17,861 bases of DNA. It comes from Hymenopellis radicata. Lineage: Eukaryota > Basidiomycota > Agaricomycetes > Agaricales > Physalacriaceae. Location: positions 1 through 17,861 of the forward strand of contig JADNRX010000925.1 in assembly GCA_015501595.1 (NCBI GenBank), given 5' to 3'. A program made the position numbers and the translations under genes. This document shows positions 8,633-17,455 of the stretch, piece after piece (position 1 is the stretch's first letter; each line of letters opens with the position of its first letter). Below the pieces are notes generated by a model, which saw nothing but the letters and a program-made list of their open reading frames with translations, did no database searches and was not told the DNA's origin.

Positions 8633-9837
8633 ATGTCCTCTCCAACCGGAAAATGGGATGCCAGGTGCGTATTCCGTCGTCGTTCCCGGTGTCGCTGACA
8701 GTCAACTTTGCAATGCAGGTATCTCGGACCTGTGCCCCACGATGCCTCTTACTACGGCAAGTGCATGTTCGGTGGTATCATTGCCTGTGGTTTTACCCAC
8801 GCCGGTATCACTCCTCTGGACGTGACCAAATGCAACATGCAGGCAAGCTGGCGTTCCTTTCATCTTGAGGCTTTTTACTGACACGTTCTCCAGGTTAACC
8901 CCGCCAAGTACAAAGGCCTCGGCTCCGGTATCAGACTCCTGCTCAAGGAGGAAGGTGCCAACGGTATCTGGAAAGGATTAGGTCCCACCTTTGTCGGCTA
9001 CTCACTACAGGGCATGTTCAAGTACGGTCTCTATGAAGTCTTCAAGGACATGTACATGAACCTTGCCGGTCCTGAACTCTCAGAAAAGTACAAGGGTGCC
9101 ATCTGGCTCGCTGGTTCTGCTTCTGCTGAGGCCTTTGCCGATGTCGCACTTTGCCCCCTTGAAATGACAAAAGTCAAGATCCAGACATCTCCCTCCGGCA
9201 CCTTCCCCACCGCTTTCGGCGCCGCCTTGAAGGAGATGAGCGCGCAGAAGATCGAGACGCGCTATCCTTTCGGTTCTCTCGTTCCCCTCTGGTCCCGACA
9301 GGTCAGCACGCTGCTTTCATTAATAGTATCTCCACAAACTCACTGTTTGTTATCAGATCCCCTACACAATGGCCAAGTTCTACTTCTTTGAGAAGACCGT
9401 CCAAATGTTCTACACCTACGTCTTCCCCGAGCCCAAGGACACGTACTCTAAAGGTACTCAACTCGGTGTCACCTTTGCCTCTGGTTACATTGCTGGTGTC
9501 GTCTGCGCCGTCGTCTCCCATCCCGCTGATTCTCTCGTATCACAACTTGGAAAGGTTGAGAACAAGGGCAAGTCCATTGGAACTATCGCCAGCGAGGTTG
9601 GATTCGGAACTTTGGCAACCAAAGGCCTCGGTACACGTGTGCTCATGATTGGTGAGTCCGCGTGTTATTAAAATTTGACTCATGTTAACCACCGTCTTCC
9701 TCTAGGTACCTTGACTGGTACGTTTCATCGGTGTCATACTTGTTGCGGCACGCTTACTTTGTATTATAGGCTTCCAATGGTGGATCTACGACACGTTCAA
9801 GGCTACTATGGGTCTTGGAACAACCGGTGGCAAGTAA
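8633..9837 (+). CDS. PIC2: Mitochondrial phosphate/copper carrier (PIC2 type)
   Basis: Inner-membrane carrier of the SLC25 family that imports phosphate; yeast Pic2 also carries copper. Exons are 8633-8664, 8719-8842, 8894-9301, 9357-9651, 9706-9717 and 9770-9837; phases close at 312 residues, normal for the family. The three repeat signatures are TPLDVTK (42-48), CPLEMTK (139-145) and HPADSLVS (243-250). The third has Val where the signature usually has Lys, as expected in this subfamily. The segments PLWSRQIPYTMAKF and GTLTGFQWWIYD favour Pic2 over Mir1. Intron 2 (8843-8893) starts with GC rather than GT, and exon 5 is only 12 nt. There is no cleavable presequence. Another short intron may lie in the 3' UTR (9867-9916). 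Confidence 0.95.
8843..8893 (+). other. GC-AG intron of the phosphate carrier
   Basis: The exon ends CAG and the intron begins GCAAGC. It contains a CTGAC branch-like site and ends CTCCAG. The phase is 0 on both sides and the joined protein fits the carrier family (CNMQ then VNPAKY). No GT near the border would do. Confidence 0.88.
9706..9717 (+). other. 12-nt microexon of the phosphate carrier
   Basis: GTACCTTGACTG is flanked by CTCTAG upstream and GTACGT downstream. Joined, it codes GTLTG within the conserved MIGTLTGFQWW stretch, so its use is well supported by the protein. Confidence 0.9.
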
Positions 9838-10362
9838 ACTGGAGGCGCAAAATTCGCTTGTTAATAGTGCGTCCTACTCTAATTCTACTAACATGTCCTC
9901 ATGTCGTTATCTGTAGGATGTACGGTGGGAAGCATGGTCTTATCGATTCCGTCACTACTACTCTCGTTCTCCCCCAATGTTTATTCCTGCTCGCTCTTCC
10001 AGTTCTCACTTATATACTTATTGTGTAGAGCTCTGTGTTACGAACTTCCATAATATCATCATGGAAAAGACTGCCCATGTGCGACACTCGAAACTGCTTA
10101 GAACTACGCAAATTCTCGTTATGTGCCCGCATTGCCGGCGGCACTCCAGATTTGTTCTCGAAGATCCATCTCTGCAACATGAGACCCTTTCCTACGGACG
10201 GAGGGTCGGAGCCTGAGGGCAATATCCAGGCAAATGAACCGGCTGAATCATCAACCATATTTTCTCGCTACAAATAGCTCTGTCATCTGCTGAAAGCATG
10301 CACTTCGTCGTCCCCAGTTATTCCATACTACCTCCGCCCTCAAACCCCCCGAGACTGGAGCT
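9838..10362. other. Gap between phosphate carrier and MFS gene
   Basis: No gene recognised. 9867-9916 looks like an intron in the 3' UTR of the carrier (donor GTGCGT, CTACTAAC branch site, acceptor CTGTAG). The rest would hold the carrier's terminator and the promoter of the MFS gene; no clear TATA box is visible. Overlapping open frames at 9977-10277 on both strands are not protein-like. Confidence 0.45.
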
Positions 10363-12664
10363 ATGACTGAGGGTCACGAAGACGACAAAACCTTGCCCGA
10401 GACGACTTCATGTTCACGACCTCACTTGGGTCATGTCGACAGCGCACAGTCGTCGGTCACTCATGTGTATCACGAAACGCCTTATGAACAACAACACCCT
10501 GTACCGGACGGCCATGGGGAATCTGCCATACCTGTCGACAGCAAAGAAGAAGCTATCGAAAACCTCGAAGATGACTGGGAGGACGACCCCATTAATCCGC
10601 GAAACTGGAACAACACGAAGAAGTGGGTTATGGTTATAATTGTGGGTTGCCCTTTGGTCGTAGACGCGTCTTGACTTGTGAAAGCTGATACATGCATATT
10701 ATCCTTAGGTGTCCTTCTACACCCTAATACCACCACTCGCGAGTTCCATGATGGCGCCTGGTCTCCCCGAAATCGCAGAGAAATACGGTGTTACGGACAC
10801 AGTGACGACCGCCTTGATTCTCAGCGTGTTCCTCATATCATTCGCCATCGGGGTACGTAACGCCGCGTCCGCGTCTCGCATCCCAAAGCGCTAATTCCGA
10901 AACCCACCAGCCCTTGTTCCTCGCGCCGCTGTCAGAGATGTACGGACGCACGTGGGTGCTGCACATCGGGAACGTCTTTTCCCTCATATTCAGCCTGGGC
11001 TGCGCGTTCTCGCCGAATACGGGGGCGTTGATCGCGTTTCGGTTTCTTGGTGCGCTTGGTGGTTGGTATCGCGTTTAGGCTGAGGCTGATGTCTTTATCC
11101 ATCAGCGGGGTTCTCGGGTAGCGCGCCCTTGGCGTGCGGCGGAGGGTCGGTCGGCGACCTGTTCTCGGAGCGGGAGCGCGCGACTGCAATGTCGCTGTAT
11201 ACTATCGGCCCGCTGCTCGGTCCGGCCCTGGGTCCTATCGCGGGCGGGTTTATTACGCAGACTATTGGGGTGAAGTATGTCTTCATTGTGATTGCTGGTA
11301 CGTTCGTCCTTCATCCAAAACTCGCTTTCATATTGTTTTGGTGATAGGTGTATCTGCGATTGCGAGTCTGATTGGGTTGCCTCTGCTTCGGGAGACGTAT
11401 GCACCGGTCATACGCGCGCGGAGGGCGAAGATGGTCAAGGACACGGAGAAGGGCGGCAATTACCAGCCGCCGCAGAGCGATATGTCGAAAATGGAGTTCC
11501 TCTGGGTCAACTTGACGCGTCCGCTTATATTGCTCACGCGTAGCTTCATTTGCTTCATTCTCAGCGGTTACATGGCATTGTGAGTGTCATCTATGATCTA
11601 CTGAACACCTGTTAATCATTGATTGTAGCATGTATGGTTAGTGCACCCGCGATCGGACCTTAGCAAGGAAGTGCGATGCTCACGCACGGATTTGTAGGGA
11701 TATATTATCTCATGTTTGCCACATTTGCAGGTACGTTTTTGCGCATGTTGAGTGGTGTTGGGATGTTGAATGGACATCAGACTTCTTCAAGAAGGAGTAT
11801 GGCTTGGACCTGGACTGGGTGTTTGGTGTATTTAGGTCTTGGAACGGGTTTCATTCTGTCGACCTTCTTTGGCGCGAGCATTGCGGATAGGGTTTATCTA
11901 TATGTGGGTGCTATCCTTTCTCGTGTTGGCATGAACTCATTGTTGTGTAGCTGGCTGACAAGAATGGCGGCGTCGGGAAACCAGAAATGCGCATTCCGGC
12001 GTTGTTCTTTGGTGCTATCTGGGTTCCGATTGGTTTGCTGTACGTGTCTTCTATTAACCGTTCGCATTCCTCGTTGACCGTGAGCAATAGATGGTATGGC
12101 TGGTCAGCAGCAGCGCATACACACTGGATCATGCCTATCATCGGGTCTGGTAGGTCTTCGCGAAGCATCGCGTGCCTCGACTCTTTTGCAATGAGCCTCA
12201 TGCACGTGTAACCATTCTAGGTCTATTTGGATTCGGCATGATGACAAGCTTGTAGGTCGTAGGGTTCTCATGTGAAGTATTTGCCTAATACGCCTCGTTT
12301 TAGCCTCCCAATCTCACTGTACCTTGTGGATGCTTTCACCTACGCGGCGAGCGCATTGGCAGCAGCATCTGTACGTCGCCTCATTTGACATGTAACCAAT
12401 TGAACCAATCTCTCCACAGGTCTTCCGGTCATTACTAGGCTTTGCGTTTCCACTGTTCGCTAACCAAATGTTCGAGGTCATGGGTATGGGTCCTGGGAAC
12501 ACATTCTTAGCTGGTGAGCTCCTTGGAACAGATGTGCTTGATATACTCTCTAATAACGTCCTTCCCGTGATAGCCCTTGTATCATACTCGGGATACCGTT
12601 CCCAATTTGGATCTATTACTACGGCGAGAACATTCGTCTGCGAAGCACCCTCAACAAGCGGTAA
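10363..12664 (+). CDS. MFS drug:H+ antiporter (DHA1-like), frame broken twice
   Basis: Twelve-helix exporter of the major facilitator superfamily, plasma-membrane drug:H+ antiporter class. Exons are 10363-10641, 10709-10852, 10911-11049, 11106-11297, 11348-11579, 11629-11636 (8 nt), 11698-11730, 11781-11903, 11951-12039, 12091-12149, 12221-12251, 12304-12370, 12420-12513 and 12574-12664. The acidic, soluble N-terminus ends DDPINPRNWNN, typical of this class. Motif A is APLSEMYGR and the antiporter motif C is GPLLGPALGPIAGG. As written, the frame breaks in exon 8 (11811-11825), where the unshifted frame stops at 11888, and again in exon 14 (near 12585). Both sides of each break match the family and all splice sites are intact; with net single-base repairs the protein would be about 527 residues. 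Sequence error is likelier than decay, because ISY1 nearby has the same defect. The substrate is unknown. Confidence 0.85.
11629..11636 (+). other. 8-nt microexon of the MFS gene
   Basis: CATGTATG lies between TTGTAG and GTTAGT. Splicing it in gives GYMALFMYGIYYLMF, a sensible helix, and keeps the phase across two introns of 49 and 61 nt. Skipping it would shift the frame. Confidence 0.8.
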
Positions 12665-12834
12665 TATATGGGAGCACCTTTTCGTACGCCACATACTTTT
12701 CTCCGGCTTTCCACATAGACTACATTAAGTACTTGATTATCCATGATATCCTAAAATAATTGTTAAATGGAACACGTGATGCATTGTTATTTGGCTCGCG
12801 CTTTCGGCTCAAACAACGCGCTCCTGAAACAACA

Positions 12835-14207
12835 ATGGTGCCCCTAATTGGAATTTCTTGTCTTGACCACCACTTTAACATGAAGAACAAGCGCGGCCAC
12901 TCAAGCTACGATACTTGGGGCGTACGAGACGTGTCGATGTGGGCTGAGCCAGAATGGCGACTTTCCACGCTTACCATCGAGAAGCCTTCGCCTGTCGAGC
13001 CGTGCACTGTCGGCCTGCCGCCGGAGTTGCTGCAGATCATTTTCTGGTACGCCACAGGGCTGCCGCGCGGACTCGAGAGATCTCTGTGGGAGACTACATA
13101 TGTGCCTTTTCAGGATTCGGGCTGGAATGATTCTTATGAGAAGCGTCGGACACGCGAACGACGCGCGGTGTGGCAGGTCTGAGGTCCTTGTAATTGTCTT
13201 ATACTTAGAAATTGACGAGGGGTTCTTATAGGTTAAGAACACTGTTTCGCTGGTTTCGAGGCAGTGGTATGCCCTTGCGATAGAATTCCTTTTGGAGGAG
13301 ATCAGGATCGGACCAAACTTTCCCTCATGGGATGCATTGGCGAAATATGGCCATTGGGTCCGGCGCATTGAGCTGCTGCCCACTCCAGGTCCTGTTACGA
13401 GACTCGTAGACGTCCTGCGCCACTGTCCGCGCGTCACGGTGCTCTCTAAACCGTGCAGCATCGACGGCTACCCGAACAACTTTTGGTCGGGCATCAATGA
13501 GTTGGGTCCTGATAGTCTGCAGCATTTGACGCGTATCGACTGGGCTGCTGATACCTCGGATCCTCATGGCATCGTCGAACAGGCGCTGCGGATGCTCTTG
13601 GTCGTAGCCCCAAACGTCCGCCATCTCGCCGCCACGTCTATTCTTCAGCCTGACCCGCACAATATGATTCAAACACTCGGCAGTTTGCAAACGCTGCGTC
13701 TTCCGGTGCGAGCGATGGGAGAGTTCCTGACACTGGGATCGAGGGTGCCGTACTCTCCAAACTTGAGGCACATCGTCGTCAATGGTGCATTCCTGCAGAG
13801 TATGCGTTTCTTCACAGACTTGTCGAGCTTCTCCGAGTGGAGTCCGTCGAGCTCCAGGATGGTGTTACGTTCAATTCTTCGACACTGTCGTTAATGTGTC
13901 GAATGTTTCCGCGTTGCGATGATTTGGCAATGCCCGCTGGTGCCGTTACGTTTGGCCTAGATGTGGGAGAGACGCAGAAGCAGATCAGGCGTATTCGGTT
14001 GTATGCGAACCCGTGTGGGGTGTTGAAGGATCTCACGTCGTGGATGAAGAGCTATTACGAACCTCTCGTAAATGCGTTTCCAGCGGTGGAAGAGGTTGTG
14101 CTGCATGGAGACTGGCGATTTACGTTGACCGCGAATGTGATGGAGACATTGAAGGAAGATTTATTCAACAGAAGTTGCGTGTGCAGATTTCAGGACACTT
14201 AATATAG
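12835..14207 (+). CDS. F-box protein, frame broken
   Basis: Probable substrate adaptor of an SCF ubiquitin ligase. Exon 1 is 12835-13176, a 55-nt intron follows, then exon 2 from 13232. The F-box-like part spans the intron: LPPELLQIIFWYATG at about 62-76 and VSLVSRQWYALAIEFL after it. The rest is repeat-like with many Leu and hydrophobic strands, and the target is unknown. The primary frame runs only to a stop at 13892-13894. The protein clearly continues in another frame from about 13810 (LHRLVELLRVESVELQDG onward), so one base is missing near TTT at 13807-13809. A second break near 14171 would replace the ending CVCRFQDT (stop 14200-14202) with KLRVQISGHLI (stop 14205-14207). Repaired length is about 437-439 residues. 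The start is the first ATG in good context (ACAATGG). Confidence 0.72.
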
Positions 14208-14275
14208 AGTAGAAGGACTTTATCATCGTGAGTAGGGTAGATTACACATCTCTAGTAGTTTTACAGAATCAATAG

Positions 14276-14784
14276 TTACATGACAGCGGACTGCTCGACG
14301 CTTTTCATGTTATGAATTTCTTCGTCGGTGACTGGTGGAGGGAAATTTGGTATGGGTTTGCTGTTCAAACTATTAGTGACGGCAAGAATGAAATCTGCAA
14401 ACATACTCTCGCATTGCCCAAACATCTTCACTGCTCTTTTCTAGGCGTCTCTTTGCCCACCACTCCGCTCTCCGCTGGATCCACGCATCATATCGCTGGT
14501 CGTGCTCCATCCACTTCATGCTCAAACAAAACTTGAAATCGTCGTGTTTCCAGCCGCATTTTGTCATTTCGCCGTATCTGTACCACGACTTGACCTGTGA
14601 ACGGATAGCTAGCAGAATATTAGCAAGGGTAACAGAATCAAGTGTAGGGCGTACCATGGCAGGATGTGACCAGTTCAGCCATGTTTATGCATGTCGGAAT
14701 GTCGTCCGGTGTGGGATGCACGAGTCGGAGTCGCGCGGCTTCCTGTTCCACGGCCGTCTTGAAGTCGACGCCGGTTTGGGACAT
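14276..14784 (-). CDS. Twin CX9C protein, DUF3128 (EMI1-like)
   Basis: Exons on the minus strand are 14655-14784, 14407-14608 and 14276-14360, with two 46-nt introns; the phases close at 138 residues. Two Cys-x9-Cys pairs are visible: C(INMAELVTS)C at about 33-43 and C(GWKHDDFKF)C at about 60-70. They surround the conserved SWYRYGE stretch, and an FPPPV segment lies near the end. This is the DUF3128 layout, the family of yeast Emi1. Twin CX9C proteins usually fold by Mia40 oxidation in the mitochondrial intermembrane space, so that location is inferred; no enzymatic role can be stated. The chosen start (MSQTGVDF) leaves 61 bp to the ISY1 start. An in-frame upstream ATG at 14847 would add 21 residues and overlap the ISY1 start codon. 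Its 3' end faces the F-box gene about 70 bp away. Confidence 0.9.
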
Positions 14785-14845
14785 GATGGCGAGAATGAAA
14801 GCGCTGACCAGGGTTAGGGTTTTACTTTCCTGATTCAGAACCACC
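14785..14845. promoter_or_regulatory. 61-bp bidirectional promoter with telobox-like motif
   Basis: This is all the DNA between the divergent starts of the DUF3128 gene and ISY1. It contains GGGTTAGGGTTTT at 14811-14823, which on the minus strand includes AAACCCTAA, the telobox bound by telomere-repeat factors in promoters of other organisms. Both genes' transcription start sites must lie here or within the coding regions. Confidence 0.6.
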
Positions 14846-15813
14846 ATGGTACGCTCAGAGACACTGTTGGAGAATACTAACTGACTTGTTCATAGGCCCG
14901 TAATGAAGAAAAGGCGCAGTCTATGTTGTATCGCTTCAGAGAGGCGCAGGCTGCAGAGCTTGGCCTGGCGGTTCGCGGGGACCGACGTCCAAGAATGGCC
15001 TCTGCCTGTAAATCCATTCGGGACTGTGAACGTGGCGAGGAGAGATTCTTAGAGAAATATCACGAAAGGTCTCCAAGATTCAGGATGCTGGTCTGTCGGA
15101 CTACGAAGTTCGGACTTGAACGATGAGATCAACAAGTTGCTCAGAGAAAAACGGCATTGGGAGAATCAGCTCGTTGCTCTGGGAGGCGCCAATTACCGCC
15201 GGAATGTCTCTATGCTGGACGACGATGGGCGGGAGGTGCCAGGGACGAAAGGATACAAGTACGAGTTTCTCCTTGTCATTTACTGTTCTCTGTGTTAATC
15301 AGTCTGCAGATACTTTGGACGCGCGAAAGAACTGCCTGGCGTACGTGAACTGTTCCAAAGTCGTAAAAAGGAAGAGGAAGAAGAAAATGCTGTCTTTGCC
15401 TTTTACAAAAAGTTCACTGGTGTCGGGCCATCGTACTTTGGCGATGCAGACGAGGAGACTTTACTACAGTCTGAGCGCGAGGCAGAGGAGAAGGGTATGT
15501 TGCTAATTCATTCTTACGTCTGTCAGGCATATGACTGATGCGATGCAGAATGGCAGGAAGCATACGAAACACTGCGCGACATCCTTCAAGTTGACCAAGT
15601 CCCCAATATCCTCCACCAAACTCCGACTCTTCACAAAAAGCCCCGCCTCCATCAGACGATACTGCGCATCAAGCCGCCACAGCACTCGCATCCTATATTC
15701 CCTTTCTGTCTCCTGCAGCATTATTACCACCTCGCATGCCTGACCGGAAGGAGATGGACGCCGTCATTCTGGCACTGCACAAGAAGCGTTTGGAAGAGGA
15801 AATGCTGGGATAG
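14846..15813 (+). CDS. ISY1: Pre-mRNA-splicing factor ISY1, frame broken three times
   Basis: Component of the Prp19-associated (NTC) part of the spliceosome, nuclear. Exons are 14846-14848, 14896-15258, 15310-15494 and 15549-15813; the first coding exon is just the ATG. The joined start MARNEEKAQSM matches the known MARN start of the family. Further on come DLNDEINKLLREKRHWENQ, the GYKYFGRAKELPGVRELF stretch and the C-terminal HKKRLEEEMLG, giving about 272 residues once repaired. As written, one base is missing at three places: near 15033 (CGTGG for an expected Arg-Trp), near 15112 (CGGAC before TTGAACGAT) and in CCCC at 15601-15604. Each is a homopolymer one base short, and protein similarity resumes at once in the next frame. 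A conserved splicing factor is unlikely to be dead, so sequence error is the best reading. Confidence 0.93.
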
Positions 15814-16578
15814 TACGATATATGTGTAGTATGACCTGTCGAATGCAGTTGGATACGAAAGGTGTTCGTAACTTGTAGCCTTGTTTGACGGGACGGAAAT
15901 TAAATGTCCGGTCAGTTAATCATACTCCAGACTCTCCCATTCTGACATTGGCTTTAGTGAACAGAGTATCGGGTTCACACAATATTTCAACGGTCTCCTA
16001 ATCCATTCGTCGCGCTGAGGACATACACTATCAGAGTTTGGCCTCCGGCCATCGGGATAACAGCATATCTCGCTCAGCCGCGGTACTTCAGAGTTTGAAT
16101 GAAGTGAGGTACCCGAGGATATTGTTGCCATCGTTGTTCGCGACTCTCTCATTACTCGTGTTGTTTGAGTTTCACTGTCCAAACCGCAGTGCCACCTTCT
16201 GAGTGAGAAGCCGAAGACACCGGCTGTTCTCATCAAGTTTAGTGTATGTTCTTTGCACGCCTTTTCCCTGAGTTGACGGTGAACTAGAATCGCGTGGCCT
16301 GTTAAGACATCAGAATGAGCATGGTACCGGTTAGATGAAAAAGTCTGTTTGAACGGCGTGGAATCGTTACGCGAATCGTTCTCAGAAGCCTGATAGAACG
16401 TCTTGTTATTCAGGTCTGTGCCAGGCTGGGTGCAATACCAAGAACAGTTGTAGGCGGAGGGAGAGGCTATCTGTCTAAGCTTCGCGCTACTAGATAAGTA
16501 GCACTCGGAGCCCGCGTTGGTGAGCTATTCCCATCCTCACTCTTCACGTCGTTTCATCAGACACACCAGGTCCCGAAC

Positions 16579-16909
16579 ACGCGTCGCGTACGTGATTCCT
16601 GCTTTGTTGATTTCGAGTGATGGAAAGTTTGATAAGCCCAGCCCACTTTTTCCTATTTCCATATAGGAGTCTTCATGACAGTCAAACTGACCTGGTTACG
16701 GGTCGGGCATTGCCCGAATCACCAGTTGAGAACCTATGTTCCTCCGTTTGGAGTGCAAGTCCTCGGACTTGGACGCCTCCCTCCTCAAAAACGCGTCTAC
16801 ACGCGAGAGAACACACGGGAGTGGTGGGAAGACGAACCGTTGGATGACGCGTCGCGTCAAGCTGAAGCAGGTCTTTTTCCCAAAGCTGAAGTTGGAGCAG
16901 AGGACGCGT
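16579..16909. promoter_or_regulatory. Four ACGCGT boxes upstream of the zinc-cluster gene
   Basis: Exact ACGCGT at 16579-16584, 16791-16796, 16847-16852 and 16904-16909, that is, four in about 330 bp ending 60 bp before a TATA box. The motif is the MluI cell-cycle box, but other factors could use it. Confidence 0.5.
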
Positions 16910-16969
16910 CCATGTGCTGTCTTGGGGTTCATTGACATGCCTGCTTTGGGGATATACGGTTTGGCGAGG

Positions 16970-16976
16970 TATAAAA
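16970..16976 (+). promoter_or_regulatory. TATA box of the zinc-cluster gene
   Basis: TATAAAA at 16970-16976, about 90 nt before the ATG at 17062, followed by a C/A-rich leader containing CAACCAACCAACC. The position and context are good for a core promoter. Confidence 0.7.
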
Positions 16977-17061
16977 GAGCCTCTATGAGAGCTAGGATTC
17001 AGTCAGCAGTCAGCAGCTACAACCAACCAACCCAACCAATTCACCGCTCGCCTTCTTCGCC

Positions 17062-17455
17062 ATGTCTTCCTCCAAAACCAACACTCAGTCGTCGAATCCC
17101 AATGTGAGAGCTCCCGACGTCTCTACGGCGCGTCCGTGACTGACGCGGTTTAGGGCGCTCACAACTACGGACATGCGGACTACTACGACACGGACAAGCG
17201 CACCCAGAAGCGCGTCTCTATGGCCTGTCTGTTCTGTCGCAGTATGTCGTAGTTTTTTCTCTCTCTAGGCAGTCCCAATGATCAACGTTGTCCTCGTAGA
17301 CCGCAAGTTGAAGTGCGACGGCGCGCGTCCTTCCTGCGCTCATTGCAACCACCGCCAGTTGACCTGCACCTACCAGCCCGTGTAAGTCCCCGGCGAGCTA
17401 CTTGCAATGTGATGCGACTTTTTGACGCGTTCATAGCAACCACGGCAATAACTGA
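17062..17455 (+). CDS. Minimal Zn2Cys6 DNA-binding protein (76 residues)
   Basis: Exons are 17062-17103, 17154-17241, 17300-17381 and 17437-17455, with introns of 50, 58 and 55 nt and phases that close at 76 residues. The binuclear cluster is complete: Cys and Cys in ACLFCRNRKLKC, a third Cys at its end, then C-AH-C and a last C before TYQPV, at about residues 38-69. A basic DKRTQKR stretch precedes it. Fungal Zn2Cys6 regulators normally continue for hundreds of residues with a dimerisation and effector region; here the frame stops at 17453-17455 after NHGNN. Reading through the last intron also stops at once (GTGTAA). So the product is a lone DNA-binding domain in either case, unless exons further right are joined by a splice I cannot see. 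It is likely nuclear; target genes are unknown. Confidence 0.85.

Larger units (their letters stand above)
15814..17061. other. Long gap upstream of the zinc-cluster gene
   Basis: 1.25 kb without a recognised gene. The left part follows the ISY1 stop and should contain its terminator. The right part (16560-17061) looks like a promoter: four ACGCGT boxes, a TATA box at 16970 and a leader rich in CAACC and CAGCAGTC repeats. A minus-strand open frame of 106 codons at 15916-16236 and an 86-codon plus frame at 16675-16935 have no family look. Confidence 0.5.

Noticed and set aside
11797..11835. A 39-nt intron that would remove the MFS exon 8 frame break
   Set aside because: It leaves phase 2 against a downstream frame that needs phase 1, and it would delete residues that match the family spacing.
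1360..15813. A co-working gene cluster or new biological system
   Set aside because: Neighbours serve unrelated pathways (dNTPs, phospholipids, riboflavin, ADP-ribose, phosphate transport, splicing) with mixed strands and ordinary spacing.
15916..16236. 106-codon minus-strand frame
   Set aside because: No motif, no splice-linked neighbours and no promoter features; probably chance.
16675..16935. 86-codon plus-strand frame upstream of the zinc-cluster gene
   Set aside because: Lies in the promoter with ACGCGT boxes and ends before the TATA box, so it is not an upstream ORF of that transcript.
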